Positions 40,784 to 49,432 of a DNA stretch of 64,000 nt are shown one piece after another; the stretch's first letter is position 1; each line of letters begins with the position of its first letter. Source of the DNA: an uncultured Methylomonas sp. (lineage in GTDB: Bacteria > Pseudomonadota > Gammaproteobacteria > Methylococcales > Methylomonadaceae); the NCBI GenBank assembly GCA_936941155.1, contig CAKZJE010000108.1, forward strand, positions 52,522-116,521, given 5' to 3'. The notes under the pieces were generated by a model. The model searched no databases and had not been told where the DNA came from. It saw only the letters and a program-made list of their open reading frames with translations. The position numbers and the translations under genes are program-made.

Positions 40784-41524
40784 TTATAATTTCAAAAAAT
40801 CGCGCCGCACAAACGGCAAATAGCAAAGCAACGCAATCACGCACACCCATTGAATCCCTGACAAATTCAGCCAATAAGGGTAGGGCAGGGGTTTAATGCT
40901 ATCAATCAGCAATCGCCAACTTAAATAACCCGCTAAATACAGTTTAAACGACAAGCCAGAAACGCGCGTTAAGCGATTTTTCCCCAGCCAAAGCAACAAA
41001 CCCAAACTTATCGCAGCCAATATATCGTAAATTTGGGTAGGATGACGGGCAATGCCGTCACCAAAATCCATTCCCCAAGGCAAAGTGGTTGGCAATCCAA
41101 ATGTGCTGTCATGTAATCCTGCTAAAAAACAGCCGATTCGACCAATAATTGTGCCAATAATCAAAGGCAACACAAAATCATCGCCTGTTGAGTAGCGAAT
41201 TCCTGCTATTTTCTTGGCAATTTCCACACCGATAAGTCCACCCAGCAAGCCGCCGACAATGCTTTGCCCTTGCAATAAAGTTTGCCAGCCGTGTTCCATC
41301 CACAATGGCGGATATTCCAGCGCGAACACCAGTTTATTGCAGATGCCCGCGCCGAGAATACAACCCAGTAGCACGCTAAATGAGCTGCTGTCAGTGATTT
41401 TCATTTGTCCTTTGCGGCGTTTCAGCCAACGATAGACTTGTACGCCGCTTAAAATTGCCAGCCATTCAAACACAAAATGGATGTGATGGGCGGTTTCGGC
41501 AGAAAAATATACGGCTGTTAGCAT
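40784..41524 (-). CDS. Lgt-like prolipoprotein diacylglyceryl transferase paralogue
   Basis: 246 residues with about seven membrane helices. GRIGCFLAG stands where true Lgt has GR(I/L)GNFxNxE, followed by WG...GIARHPTQIYD, so the HPTQ/H-Y signature is kept but the key Asn and Glu of the signature are not. It therefore belongs to the Lgt superfamily but may use another acceptor. It lies 14 bases downstream of a lipoprotein gene on the same strand. The canonical lgt gene is expected elsewhere. Confidence 0.75.
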   Translation of the reverse strand: MLTAVYFSAETAHHIHFVFEWLAILSGVQVYRWLKRRKGQMKITDSSSFSVLLGCILGAGICNKLVFALEYPPLWMEHGWQTLLQGQSIVGGLLGGLIGVEIAKKIAGIRYSTGDDFVLPLIIGTIIGRIGCFLAGLHDSTFGLPTTLPWGMDFGDGIARHPTQIYDILAAISLGLLLWLGKNRLTRVSGLSFKLYLAGYLSWRLLIDSIKPLPYPYWLNLSGIQWVCVIALLCYLPFVRRDFLKL

Positions 41525-41538
41525 TTTAAAAGCATCGG

Positions 41539-42168
41539 TTAATTCAGTGCGCCTAAAGGAATTGCCAACAGCAGAAGCGGAATTCCACCCAGTAACAATG
41601 CGCCATCAGCGGCAACGGCCAGCGGAGTGAGTACAATACGGCGCAACGTAGCAGCAGCTGAAGGTTGTGATTCAGACATATTGATGCTGTATTTTTGATT
41701 AAACAGCATAGTTGCAGGCACTTCAAATTTATCAGCTAAATAACGAGTGCCATTCACCGAACTATAATAAGTGAATTTTTGTGTAGGATTGTATTCGGTG
41801 AAGCCTTTGGAAATTAACAGTTTTTGCGTATCCGCAGGTAAACTTTGCGAATTTTCCACCGTCAACGAATAGTTACCTGAAAAAGATTGATCTTCGTTAA
41901 TCGCAAAATTGTAAAACGAGGCTTTGACTCGTTTTCTCTCTGACCAACTCAAAATAAACTTCAAAGTGTCGTTTGCTGGGAAAATATAATGATGCTGTTT
42001 GCCAACCACAATCAGTTGTTTGCCATCTTGCGTGATTAAAAACGAGCTGACTTCTTCAACAAAATTACGCGATTCCAAAGCGGATTTTTCGTATAACGAA
42101 GAGGTAAAACATCCGCCAGTAAACACTAGAAATACCAGTGCAGCGAATAAAACTAAGATTTTTTTCAT
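41539..42168 (-). CDS. Putative lipoprotein, YidX-like
   Basis: 209 residues. The N-terminal signal ends in the lipobox FTGGC (Cys near residue 20), so it should be lipid-anchored. The body is rich in beta-strand residues (SSFLITQDGKQLIVVG, NYSLTVENSQSL). Near the C-terminus, after RRIVLTPLAVAADG, a hydrophobic segment GALLLGGIPLLLLAIPLG resembles the tail of E. coli YidX; this resemblance is weak. GAAAGGAG precedes the ATG. Downstream is the Lgt-like gene. Confidence 0.65.
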   Translation of the reverse strand: MKKILVLFAALVFLVFTGGCFTSSLYEKSALESRNFVEEVSSFLITQDGKQLIVVGKQHHYIFPANDTLKFILSWSERKRVKASFYNFAINEDQSFSGNYSLTVENSQSLPADTQKLLISKGFTEYNPTQKFTYYSSVNGTRYLADKFEVPATMLFNQKYSINMSESQPSAAATLRRIVLTPLAVAADGALLLGGIPLLLLAIPLGALN

Positions 42169-42294
42169 TTTTTTCTCCTTTCAATATCAAATTCGCAGGA
42201 AATTTCTACTTTGTGCACAAAGTTATTCAGAAAAAGTTATCGCTAGATTTTAAGATAGGGATTAAAACAGCTGAGTTTCTTTTTGCATCAATGG

Positions 42295-42413
42295 TAGGTC
42301 GGGTTAGCTTATTGAGCGTAGCGAGATAACGTAACCCGACATTCAGTAGTTAAATAAACGCTCGCGTCGGGTTACGCTTTTTTGCTTAAAGCAAAAAATG
42401 CTAACCCGACCTA
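42295..42413. repeat. 119-base MITE-like element with TAGGTCGGGTTAGC terminal inverted repeats
   Basis: Perfect 14-base terminal inverted repeats enclose an inner inverted pair GTAACCCGAC/GTCGGGTTAC and a GCTTTTTTGC/GCAAAAAATGC hairpin. No coding capacity. The last bases of the window (63989-64000) begin a sequence, TAGGTTGGGTTA, that may be another copy. Confidence 0.75.
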
Positions 42414-42462
42414 CAAGTATCTTATTGAAAATAAACATAACTTATTAAATTAATGACAGTCA

Positions 42463-44331
42463 TTAAAACAACTGCGTTCCTTTTTGCATCACTTGGCTAG
42501 CAACCGCTTTTGCCGCTCCGCCTTTCATCACCAAAAAAGTGGTGATTTCAAAACCAACGCCGTCGATTATGTTTTTCGTCAGTTTCTTTTCATCAGGAAA
42601 CCAGCCATTCGCTTGATACGCCAGTACATTCACTGGAGATTCTTCAGGCGCAATTTCCAACTGTTTTTTACAAATCCAAACATGTTTTAGGTTTTTAATT
42701 TGCAAAAGTTGCTGACGCAATTGCTCTTGCACTTCTTCTGATAGTTCGCACGGCACTAAGCGATCGTGGCTGAGCACTTGATTACGCTCGTGATAGGCTT
42801 GGGTTTGCAAATCAAGTTGTGCCTCGCCGCGCTCTCGCCAGTGCAAACACTCAGCTTTATTACCCAACGTTTCATAATAATGATACGCCGCTTCACACAC
42901 TGGCAACACCAAGGAAAATTGTTGCATTGCCAAAAGCAAATGTTCCATTCCAGTTTCATCATGGTTTTGTAATTTTAATTGCCCCAGATAACAATGCGCT
43001 TCCAAATCATCAGGATATTGGGCGAGATACGTTTTGTACAATTCCATCCCTTTCAATAGGCCGTGCAAATGTGTGATTAAATCGGCAATGCGCAATTGTT
43101 GGGCTTGGTTTAAATCATCAGAATTATGCGCTTGCAATTCTGCAAGTTCCGCAAGCAATTTTTGTCGCTGCAATACACGCTCTTTAACATCCAAACCGTT
43201 GCGACTCATCCATTCTTGGTCAAAATCAGTCAAAACCTGTTGATATGCGTTGCCAAACCAAACTTGTGCGGCACTTTTTTCCATCGGCGCGAGAATTTCA
43301 GGCGATTTGTGCAAGGCGGCAAGACGATCTTTTGTGGAAGGATGCGTGTCATCATGATGAGTGCTCAGCGTATAAGCGCGGTGAATGTTTTCACGAATCA
43401 CCGTCTCGCTGATGGGCGGTTGACAAAAAAACTGCGCCAGTTCGCCATAAGGTGATTGCTCGGTGATTTCTTTGTGATTGCTAGGGTCAATAAACGGCTG
43501 CCAATAATATTGATTGAGCAAATTGCCGTAAGTTGAGACCGCGATTAAACATTGTGCTAGCGCGTCTTCATTAGTCATTTTTGCAGAAATTGCATCCGCT
43601 TCATATTCATTGGCACGCGCTAAGGCAAAACTATAGGCGTTAAAATAAGGCGCGTACCAATTAAAAAATGTACCTACTAGCGGCGCATTCGATTGTTCAA
43701 AAGCCCAAGAAACTTGATACCAGGTTTTTCTAACCCGATAAATCCAGGCATTAAAACGCGAATGATTGCCAGATAAATGCCCTAATTCATGCGCTAAGGC
43801 AGCGCGGGCTTGTTCGGGCGACAATCCAAGCAACAGCGGCAACCCTAAAATTAAACTATTTTTATGCCAGCCAAACACTCCTAAACGCGGAGTTTGCGTG
43901 ATTGCGGCGTTAAATTCATCGGTCAACAGTACTTGCTCAATTTTTGCAGTATTCAGTTGGCTGCATAAGTTATCAATATCCGCAAACAAGGCAGGAAAAT
44001 CTTTGCGCTTTAATTCATAGCCAACAGGCGCGGGAATGTGTACCCATAGCGATTTTAAAATGACCCAAATTAAAACCGGCAACGCAATAATCAATTTTGA
44101 TTTGAGTAAAAACAAGATTGCCGAATGGCTGATGATGATTAACCAAACGCATCTGAAAGACAGGGCGATGAGTAATCCCAGCAAGCCAAAAATAACCCCA
44201 TACCCAAGCACGGCAAGTGCAGCGAGTTTGGCGCGGTATCGTTTTGGATGGCTGCGGATAAGCGATTCTGCTTCGTGCACAAGGCGTTCAAAGTTTTCGC
44301 GGCGTTGAGTGGTGGAAAGCGGTTTGCCCAT
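42463..44331 (-). CDS. Membrane-anchored M48-family metallopeptidase with C-terminal helical repeats
   Basis: 622 residues from the ATG at 44331; a TTG nine codons upstream is in frame. Two hydrophobic segments (~35-55 and ~65-95) precede the catalytic domain. The zinc motif HELGHLSGNH and the downstream third ligand ANEYEADA mark peptidase family M48 (HtpX/YfgC class). Residues ~330-560 are helical, with TPR-like features (LYKTYLAQYPDDLEAHCYLGQLKLQNHDETG in parts). Expected in the inner membrane; it may degrade damaged membrane or envelope proteins. Single gene. Confidence 0.85.
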   Translation of the reverse strand: MGKPLSTTQRRENFERLVHEAESLIRSHPKRYRAKLAALAVLGYGVIFGLLGLLIALSFRCVWLIIISHSAILFLLKSKLIIALPVLIWVILKSLWVHIPAPVGYELKRKDFPALFADIDNLCSQLNTAKIEQVLLTDEFNAAITQTPRLGVFGWHKNSLILGLPLLLGLSPEQARAALAHELGHLSGNHSRFNAWIYRVRKTWYQVSWAFEQSNAPLVGTFFNWYAPYFNAYSFALARANEYEADAISAKMTNEDALAQCLIAVSTYGNLLNQYYWQPFIDPSNHKEITEQSPYGELAQFFCQPPISETVIRENIHRAYTLSTHHDDTHPSTKDRLAALHKSPEILAPMEKSAAQVWFGNAYQQVLTDFDQEWMSRNGLDVKERVLQRQKLLAELAELQAHNSDDLNQAQQLRIADLITHLHGLLKGMELYKTYLAQYPDDLEAHCYLGQLKLQNHDETGMEHLLLAMQQFSLVLPVCEAAYHYYETLGNKAECLHWRERGEAQLDLQTQAYHERNQVLSHDRLVPCELSEEVQEQLRQQLLQIKNLKHVWICKKQLEIAPEESPVNVLAYQANGWFPDEKKLTKNIIDGVGFEITTFLVMKGGAAKAVASQVMQKGTQLF

Positions 44332-44520
44332 GTTTTGTCCAAAAGTGATTGAGAACAATGAGTAATAGTTTGCAGGTTGATGCCGCCTCTTTAAAAAACA
44401 GGCTTAAAACTATTTTAAATCAAACAGATGGATTTAGCTGATTTATTTTGCAGAGAAAAGCAGGGCAGGAAAAAGTATTTGCATAAAAGTGTAGGTTTGG
44501 ATTTATCCAAACTAAATCAG

Positions 44521-44550
44521 CGAAAATTTTCAAGACGACTGGTCGTCTAA
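44521..44550. repeat. CAAGACGAC-TG-GTCGTCTTG family, copy 3
   Basis: Core 44533-44548 is identical to the other two. The left flank GAAAATTTTCA matches copy 1; the right flank has decayed to poly-A. Confidence 0.75.
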
Positions 44551-44631
44551 AAAAAATATCAAAATTTTTTACAAAAACAGACAAAAATAATTCAAGCGTT
44601 GATAGGGAGTTGAACAGAAAGTTAGTTAGAA

Positions 44632-44664
44632 AAACCTTCCAGGTCTTAGAGATCTGGAAGGTTT
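44632..44664. repeat. AAACCTTCCAGGTC palindrome family, copy 2 (terminator candidate)
   Basis: AAACCTTCCAGGTC and GATCTGGAAGGTTT pair with one wobble. On the minus strand it is followed by TTTTTC, just after the serine-glyoxylate aminotransferase stop. Confidence 0.7.
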
Positions 44665-44676
44665 GGAGAGTAAAAC

Positions 44677-45843
44677 TTATTTTGCAGTAGAACGATAATA
44701 TTCAACCGCAGCACCCACACCGCTGCCTGGTTTTATATCAATACCGTTATCCAGCATTGCCATTTCCGCACCCGCAATTGCGCCGAGCATAGAAACTTCA
44801 TTCATATCGCCGATGTGACCAATACGGAAAACTTTTCCCATCACTTCTGACAATCCGCCGCCTAACGACAAGTTATATTTGCTAAACGCAGTCGCAATGA
44901 CATGACGCGCATCTTTATCTTCTGGCACAACAACCGCTGTCACGGTATCTGATTCAAAACCTTCCTGCGCACAGATTTTCAAGCCCCACGCTGCCACAGC
45001 ACGACGTGTGCCTTCTGCTAAACGATGATGACGGTCATAAACGTTTTCCATGCCTTCGGCTAACAACAAGTCTAATGCTTCACGCAAACCGTACAGAATA
45101 GGAATTGATGGTGTATAAGGTGTGTAGCCGCCTTCGTTGTTGGTCATTTGGTCTTTTAAATCCAAGAAACAACGTGGGAAAGTTGACGTTTCCAATTTTG
45201 CTAAGGCTTTTTTGCTAAAGCACAAAAACGCGCCGCCCGCTGGCATCATAAAACCTTTTTGTGAGCCGCTAATTGCCGCATCCACGCCCCATTCATCCAT
45301 CCGAAAATCAAGGCTGGCAATTGAGCTTACGCCGTCCACAAACAATAATGCAGGGTGAGATGCTGCATCTAAGGCTTTACGCACACCAGCAATATCACTG
45401 GTAACGCCTGTTGAAGTTTCGTTGTGAGTTGCTAAAACCGCTTTGATTTCGTGGTTAGTATCTTCTTTCAAACGCGCGGCTAAATGATCTAAAGGAATCC
45501 CTTTTCCCCAAGTCACTTCGTGCATTTCAACATCGAAACCTAAGCGTTTCGCCATGTTTGCCCACAAATGCCCGAATTGTCCAAAACGGTAAATTAATAC
45601 TTTATCGCCCGCATTTAAGGTGTTGGTGAAAGCAACTTCCCAACCTGCTGTGCCAGTGGCTGGAAAAATGAAACATTGACCTGTTTCAGTTTTGAAGATT
45701 TTTTTCAAATCTTCTAATAAGGGCTTTAATAATTTTGGGAATGCTGGCGAACGATGATCTTCCATTGCCACGTTCATCGCGTTTAATACGGATTGCGGTA
45801 CGTTGGTAGGGCCTGGAATATATAAGTGATTGCGACCTGCCAT
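44677..45843 (-). CDS. sgaA: Serine-glyoxylate aminotransferase
   Basis: 388 residues from the ATG at 45843 (AGAGGAAA before it; the frame is open upstream but unsupported). A PLP class V aminotransferase: YIPGPTNVP start, FVDGVSSIASLDFRMDEWG (in parts), and the Schiff-base Lys in SGSQKGFMMPAG (K196). It converts serine and glyoxylate to hydroxypyruvate and glycine in the serine cycle. Divergent from malyl-CoA lyase, which works in the same cycle. Confidence 0.94.
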   Translation of the reverse strand: MAGRNHLYIPGPTNVPQSVLNAMNVAMEDHRSPAFPKLLKPLLEDLKKIFKTETGQCFIFPATGTAGWEVAFTNTLNAGDKVLIYRFGQFGHLWANMAKRLGFDVEMHEVTWGKGIPLDHLAARLKEDTNHEIKAVLATHNETSTGVTSDIAGVRKALDAASHPALLFVDGVSSIASLDFRMDEWGVDAAISGSQKGFMMPAGGAFLCFSKKALAKLETSTFPRCFLDLKDQMTNNEGGYTPYTPSIPILYGLREALDLLLAEGMENVYDRHHRLAEGTRRAVAAWGLKICAQEGFESDTVTAVVVPEDKDARHVIATAFSKYNLSLGGGLSEVMGKVFRIGHIGDMNEVSMLGAIAGAEMAMLDNGIDIKPGSGVGAAVEYYRSTAK

Positions 45844-45977
45844 TGATTTTCCTCTTAGTGGTTTGTTTAAAAGTAATGAATAAGAAATGTCAGCAATCAT
45901 GCCATAACAATGGTATATCGGCAAACGCTGATTGCAAAATACACAGAAGTGAGCTAAACAAAATTTACGTCCTAAAA

Positions 45978-46005
45978 TTGACTTTAAAAAGTCAGTCCGT
46001 ACAAT
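45978..46005 (+). promoter_or_regulatory. Candidate promoter and operator for malyl-CoA lyase
   Basis: TTGACT (45978-45983), 16-base spacer, TACAAT (46000-46005). A palindrome GACTTT-AA-AAAGTC (45980-45993) overlaps the -35 and could be an operator shared with the divergent sgaA gene. Confidence 0.55.
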
Positions 46006-46105
46006 GTGTGGATTTTATCTTTAGCTTTTTCAGGCGGATTTTTCACACTTAACCGCGCTGATTTAAAAAGTTTTCTCTATCACATCATTAAAAAGCAGGA
46101 ATGAC

Positions 46106-47059
46106 ATGAGTCACACATTATATCAAGCCAATGTTCAACGAGTTCAGCGTTGTGAATTAGCTGTTCCAGGTTCAAATCCTAGTATGTTTGAAAAGGCACT
46201 GAAAAGTGGCGTGGATTTTATTTTTTTGGACTTGGAAGATGCGGTTGCACCGGATGATAAATTGCAAGCCCGCAAAAATGTGGTTGAAGCGATTAATGAT
46301 TTAGATTGGAAAGGTCATGGTATTACGTTATCAGTTCGTATTAACGGCTTAGACACGCAATATATGGTGCGTGATGTGGTTGATTTGGTTGAACAAGCGG
46401 GTAGCAAAATTGATACGATTTTGATTCCTAAAGTCGGCGTATATGGCGATGTGTATATGGTTGAAGCCATGTTGAATCAACTGGAAATGCAACAAGGTTT
46501 GAAAAACAAAATCGGCATTGAATGTTTGATTGAAACTGCTCTCGGCATGGCAAACGTGGAAGATATTGCGAAACAAGGTGCAATCGGCGGACGAGTTGAA
46601 GCGTTGCATTTTGGCGTGGCGGATTATGCAGCCAGCAATCGCGCTAGAACTACCAATATCGGTGGTTTGAATCCTGATTATCCGGGCGACCAATGGCACG
46701 CCGCGTTAAGTCGCATGATTGTGGCGTGTCGTGCGTATGGATTGCGTCCGATTGATGGTCCATTTGGTGATATTAAAGACCCAGAAGGGTATATTTTAGG
46801 GGCAAAACGCGCAGCGGCGTTGGGTTGTGAAGGCAAATGGGCAATTCATCCATCACAAATTGCCTTAGCCAATGATGTTTTCACGCCACCAGAAGCGGAA
46901 GTGAATAAAGCAAAACGTATTTTAGAGGCGTTGAAAGAAGCGGCGGCACAAGGGAAAGGAGCAGCAGCGTTAGATGGACGTTTAATTGATGCAGCTTCTG
47001 AAAGAATGGCGAATAATGTGGTGAAAGCGGCTGAGGCGATTGCGGCGAAGACACGCTAA
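46106..47059 (+). CDS. mcl: Malyl-CoA lyase
   Basis: 317 residues, HpcH/HpaI aldolase (CitE-like) family. It cleaves malyl-CoA to glyoxylate and acetyl-CoA in the serine cycle. Visible: RCELAVPGSNPSMFEKA, FLDLEDAVAPDDK with the metal-binding Asp/Glu, RINGLDT, and ALHFGVADYAAS with WAIHPSQIALAN. Close to the methylotroph MclA type. Divergent from sgaA; mtkA/B lie 5 kb downstream beyond an accessory cassette. Confidence 0.93.
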   Translation: MSHTLYQANVQRVQRCELAVPGSNPSMFEKALKSGVDFIFLDLEDAVAPDDKLQARKNVVEAINDLDWKGHGITLSVRINGLDTQYMVRDVVDLVEQAGSKIDTILIPKVGVYGDVYMVEAMLNQLEMQQGLKNKIGIECLIETALGMANVEDIAKQGAIGGRVEALHFGVADYAASNRARTTNIGGLNPDYPGDQWHAALSRMIVACRAYGLRPIDGPFGDIKDPEGYILGAKRAAALGCEGKWAIHPSQIALANDVFTPPEAEVNKAKRILEALKEAAAQGKGAAALDGRLIDAASERMANNVVKAAEAIAAKTR

Positions 47060-47063
47060 TTTC

Positions 47064-47138
47064 TGAACACGATTCAACAGATTGCCACGATTAACAGGAT
47101 GAATCGTGGTAATCCTAAAATCCTTGAAATCGTGTTCA
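47064..47138. repeat. Nested inverted repeat, AATCGTG family
   Basis: Outer arms TGAACACGATT/AATCGTGTTCA enclose inner arms CCACGATT/AATCGTGG. It ends the malyl-CoA lyase unit and marks the left border of the second accessory cassette. Confidence 0.7.
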
Positions 47139-47228
47139 AAAACTTTGAAAACGAAATTTGTACCATTCGAGATGATAAGATTAGGATTATTTCAGCGCGA
47201 AAAGCCACTAAACAAGAGGTGAATGATT

Positions 47229-47468
47229 ATGCAAAAGGAATATGATTTAACTCAACTCAAGGTAAAACGTCGTGGACTATTGACAGATTTACCTCCACAA
47301 GATGAAGCTCCCGCTCAAGTTTCAGTGAATTTGTTATTGGATAAAGAGGTGGTTGATTTTTTTCAGAAAGCTGCCGAAAAACCGAATGCGTTACCTTATC
47401 AAATGCAAATTAATCAAATGTTGCGGGAGTTGATTCATGCTAGGCAACAGACAGCCAATGCGGTTTAA
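47229..47468 (+). CDS. Orphan BrnA-like antitoxin
   Basis: 79 residues from the ATG at 47229 (AGAGG about 9 bases before; ATG at 47223 is too close). YDLTQLKVKRRGLLTDLPPQDE followed by QVSVNLLLDKEVVDFFQKAA and a C-terminal NQMLRELIHAR match, in outline, the BrnA/CopG ribbon-helix-helix antitoxins. The usual BrnT toxin gene would precede it, but the upstream 160 bases hold only the inverted repeat. Probably an orphan regulator. Confidence 0.65.
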   Translation: MQKEYDLTQLKVKRRGLLTDLPPQDEAPAQVSVNLLLDKEVVDFFQKAAEKPNALPYQMQINQMLRELIHARQQTANAV

Positions 47469-47534
47469 TTTTTAGAATGGGCGGAATAGATTAAAAGCTG
47501 TTCCGCTTTATGAATTAGTAGCAAAACAATAAAA

Positions 47535-48008
47535 ATGACAGCGCAATTTTCTGGTCGCCTTATAAACGAATGCCCTGAAGTAGACCTCAATGGTCTTCAT
47601 TTATATGCGGTGCTTGTAGGGGATATTAAAAACTCTACAGATATTAAGCCGTATCAATTTTCACAAAAACCAAATCCAAACAAGATTAATATTTTTACAG
47701 CTTGTTGGAATGGATATATTTCTGAATACAAAATTACAAGAAACAAAGAATTGCTATTGACAGGGTTTCAATATCCAGCTTTGCTTCCTGAGAAGATAGA
47801 ACCTGACGAAGCAAATGAACTGGCAAGCGGTGACTTTTGGTTAGATTTAAGACCTGATTTTTTTGGTGAATACGTCTATGTGCCTTTTATAGATGGAAAA
47901 TTGCTTGCTAATCAAGAAGAATGGATTTTTCACAAGCCTTATAATGAAACTGTCATAAACCATTCTACTAACTGGTTTTCAAAAATTAAAAAGTTTTTTA
48001 ACTATTGA
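47535..48008 (+). CDS. Hypothetical protein
   Basis: 157 residues, soluble, acidic (LASGDFWLDLRPDFFGEYVYVPF). No domain recognised. It contains several aromatic residues and no signal peptide or membrane helix. It sits between the BrnA-like gene and the EAK nuclease-like genes, in a segment with A/T-rich codon use, and may belong to the accessory cassette. Confidence 0.6.
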   Translation: MTAQFSGRLINECPEVDLNGLHLYAVLVGDIKNSTDIKPYQFSQKPNPNKINIFTACWNGYISEYKITRNKELLLTGFQYPALLPEKIEPDEANELASGDFWLDLRPDFFGEYVYVPFIDGKLLANQEEWIFHKPYNETVINHSTNWFSKIKKFFNY

Positions 48009-48159
48009 TAGGATGTTTAAGCCAGGTAGACATATGGACTGTGTACGCTGTTTTGCACACCCAACAACACAACATTAAACGCAACATGACGGACAAAAAT
48101 GAATAAAACCAATAAATCAGCAATCGTCATAATTCTTTAAGGCAATAAAAACGTAACAT

Positions 48160-48783
48160 ATGGCTTATAAAAAATTTAAACTTAATGATTTAACGGATTG
48201 TTTTGGTATTGAAAACTTTAATCGCGAATTCATTGAGTTAAATACTTTAAAAAAGTTTAATGTCAGTGAGCATTTATTAATGGATTTACAAGAGGCAAAA
48301 TCAGAGGCTTTAGCCAGCGAAAAAGCGAAATCGGAATTTATTATTTTGCCAGTCTTAAAAGAATTACGTCGTAAAAACCCACATCGGTTTAGCTATTTTT
48401 CCGGTTATGAATTTAATGTAGATAAAAAGCAGCATTTAAACGGTTTTTGCGATTTTATTTTTTCGGCTGAACCTGATAAATTAACCATTACCGCACCTAT
48501 TATTTGTTTAGTCGAAGCAAAAAAAGGCGATATTGAACAATGGTTAGGGCAATGCGGGGCTGAAATGTATGCCGCACAATTATTTAATCAACAGCATAAT
48601 AAAGAACAAGAGGCGATTTATGGTTGTGTGTGTAATGCGTTTAATTGGTGTTTTTTAAAGTTAGAAAATAACAATCTCTTTGTTGACCCTAATTATATTC
48701 CACTTACTTTTAATAATCCTGAACCTGTGTTACAGGTTTTACAATGGATTTTAGATAAATGCTTAAATCAAAACTCACAATAA
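48160..48783 (+). CDS. PD-(D/E)XK-like nuclease protein, paralogue 1
   Basis: 207 residues. After an N-terminal region come SEKAKSEFIILPVLKELR, SGYEFNVD and HLNGFCDFIF (Asp), then ITAPIICLVEAKKGDIEQW and GQCGAEMYAAQLFNQQHN. The D...x(n)...EAK arrangement and the two following helices match the PD-(D/E)XK nuclease core; no catalytic test is possible here. The next gene is a clear paralogue. I know similar proteins only as uncharacterised. Probably part of a four-gene unit ending at 50722. Confidence 0.7.
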   Translation: MAYKKFKLNDLTDCFGIENFNREFIELNTLKKFNVSEHLLMDLQEAKSEALASEKAKSEFIILPVLKELRRKNPHRFSYFSGYEFNVDKKQHLNGFCDFIFSAEPDKLTITAPIICLVEAKKGDIEQWLGQCGAEMYAAQLFNQQHNKEQEAIYGCVCNAFNWCFLKLENNNLFVDPNYIPLTFNNPEPVLQVLQWILDKCLNQNSQ

Positions 48784-48811
48784 GCGGAGAAAATTTAATT
48801 GGCAATAAATA

Positions 48812-49432
48812 ATGGCAAAAAGTAAGCGGATTCGCTGTTATTCTGATTTCAGTTTAAACGATTTAAGTGAACTTTTTGCCATTGAAAATCAACGTGCGGA
48901 TTTAAATTTAATCGTAAATTCCGACAAAGTTTTGCCCAGTGCGTGGTTAGAAGAAAGTTTGCGCAAAAGTTTAAAAATGCTATTGAATTCTGAAAAGGCA
49001 AAATCGGAATGGCTGATTGCCCCAGTTTTAACAGAATTACAAGAACGAAATGTCAATAAGTTCAATATTTTTTCGGGCAATAGTTTTGATGTTTTGCCCG
49101 AAAAGTTTTTAAAAGGGCGTTGTGATTATTTACTGAATAAGGGACAAAGTGTAAATATTACCGCGCCCGTGATTGGTATTTTTGAGGCGAAAGACGATAG
49201 TTTGGAAAAATGGTACGGGCAATGTGGTTCTGAAATGGTGGCGGCACAATTATTCAATCAGCAACATAATGAACCTTACCCAATTATTTATGGTGCAGTG
49301 ACTAATGGTTATGAATGGATTTTTTTGCGTTTGGAAGAAAATCGCTTATTAATTGATAATCAACGCTATTATTTACAGGATTTATCGCAATTGTTGACGG
49401 CTTTGCAAACGGTTGTGGATTTTTATGACTGA
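48812..49432 (+). CDS. PD-(D/E)XK-like nuclease protein, paralogue 2
   Basis: 206 residues. Shares with paralogue 1 SEKAKSEW-x-I-APVL-x-EL, a GRCDYLL Asp, ITAPVIGIFEAKDDSLEKW and GQCGSEMVAAQLFNQQHN. The EAK and Asp are conserved, so both copies should be metal-binding. Its last 8 bases overlap the start of the EEP gene, implying coupled translation. The duplicates have diverged in the first 60 and last 40 residues, consistent with different specificities or a heterodimer. Confidence 0.7.
   Translation: MAKSKRIRCYSDFSLNDLSELFAIENQRADLNLIVNSDKVLPSAWLEESLRKSLKMLLNSEKAKSEWLIAPVLTELQERNVNKFNIFSGNSFDVLPEKFLKGRCDYLLNKGQSVNITAPVIGIFEAKDDSLEKWYGQCGSEMVAAQLFNQQHNEPYPIIYGAVTNGYEWIFLRLEENRLLIDNQRYYLQDLSQLLTALQTVVDFYD

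Larger units (their letters stand above)
44332..44676. other. Intergenic region between M48 peptidase and sgaA
   Basis: 345 bases with no gene seen. It contains a half TGTAGG element (44495-44512), an AGACGAC palindrome (44521-44550) and the AAACCTTCCAGG palindrome (44632-44664), which also serves as a terminator candidate for the aminotransferase gene. Confidence 0.65.

Noticed and set aside
40784..41524. Housekeeping lgt
   Set aside because: The signature Asn/Glu residues of Lgt are replaced, so I call it a paralogue only.
47060..47228. BrnT toxin upstream of the BrnA-like gene
   Set aside because: The space is 160 bases and filled by an inverted repeat; no suitable frame exists.
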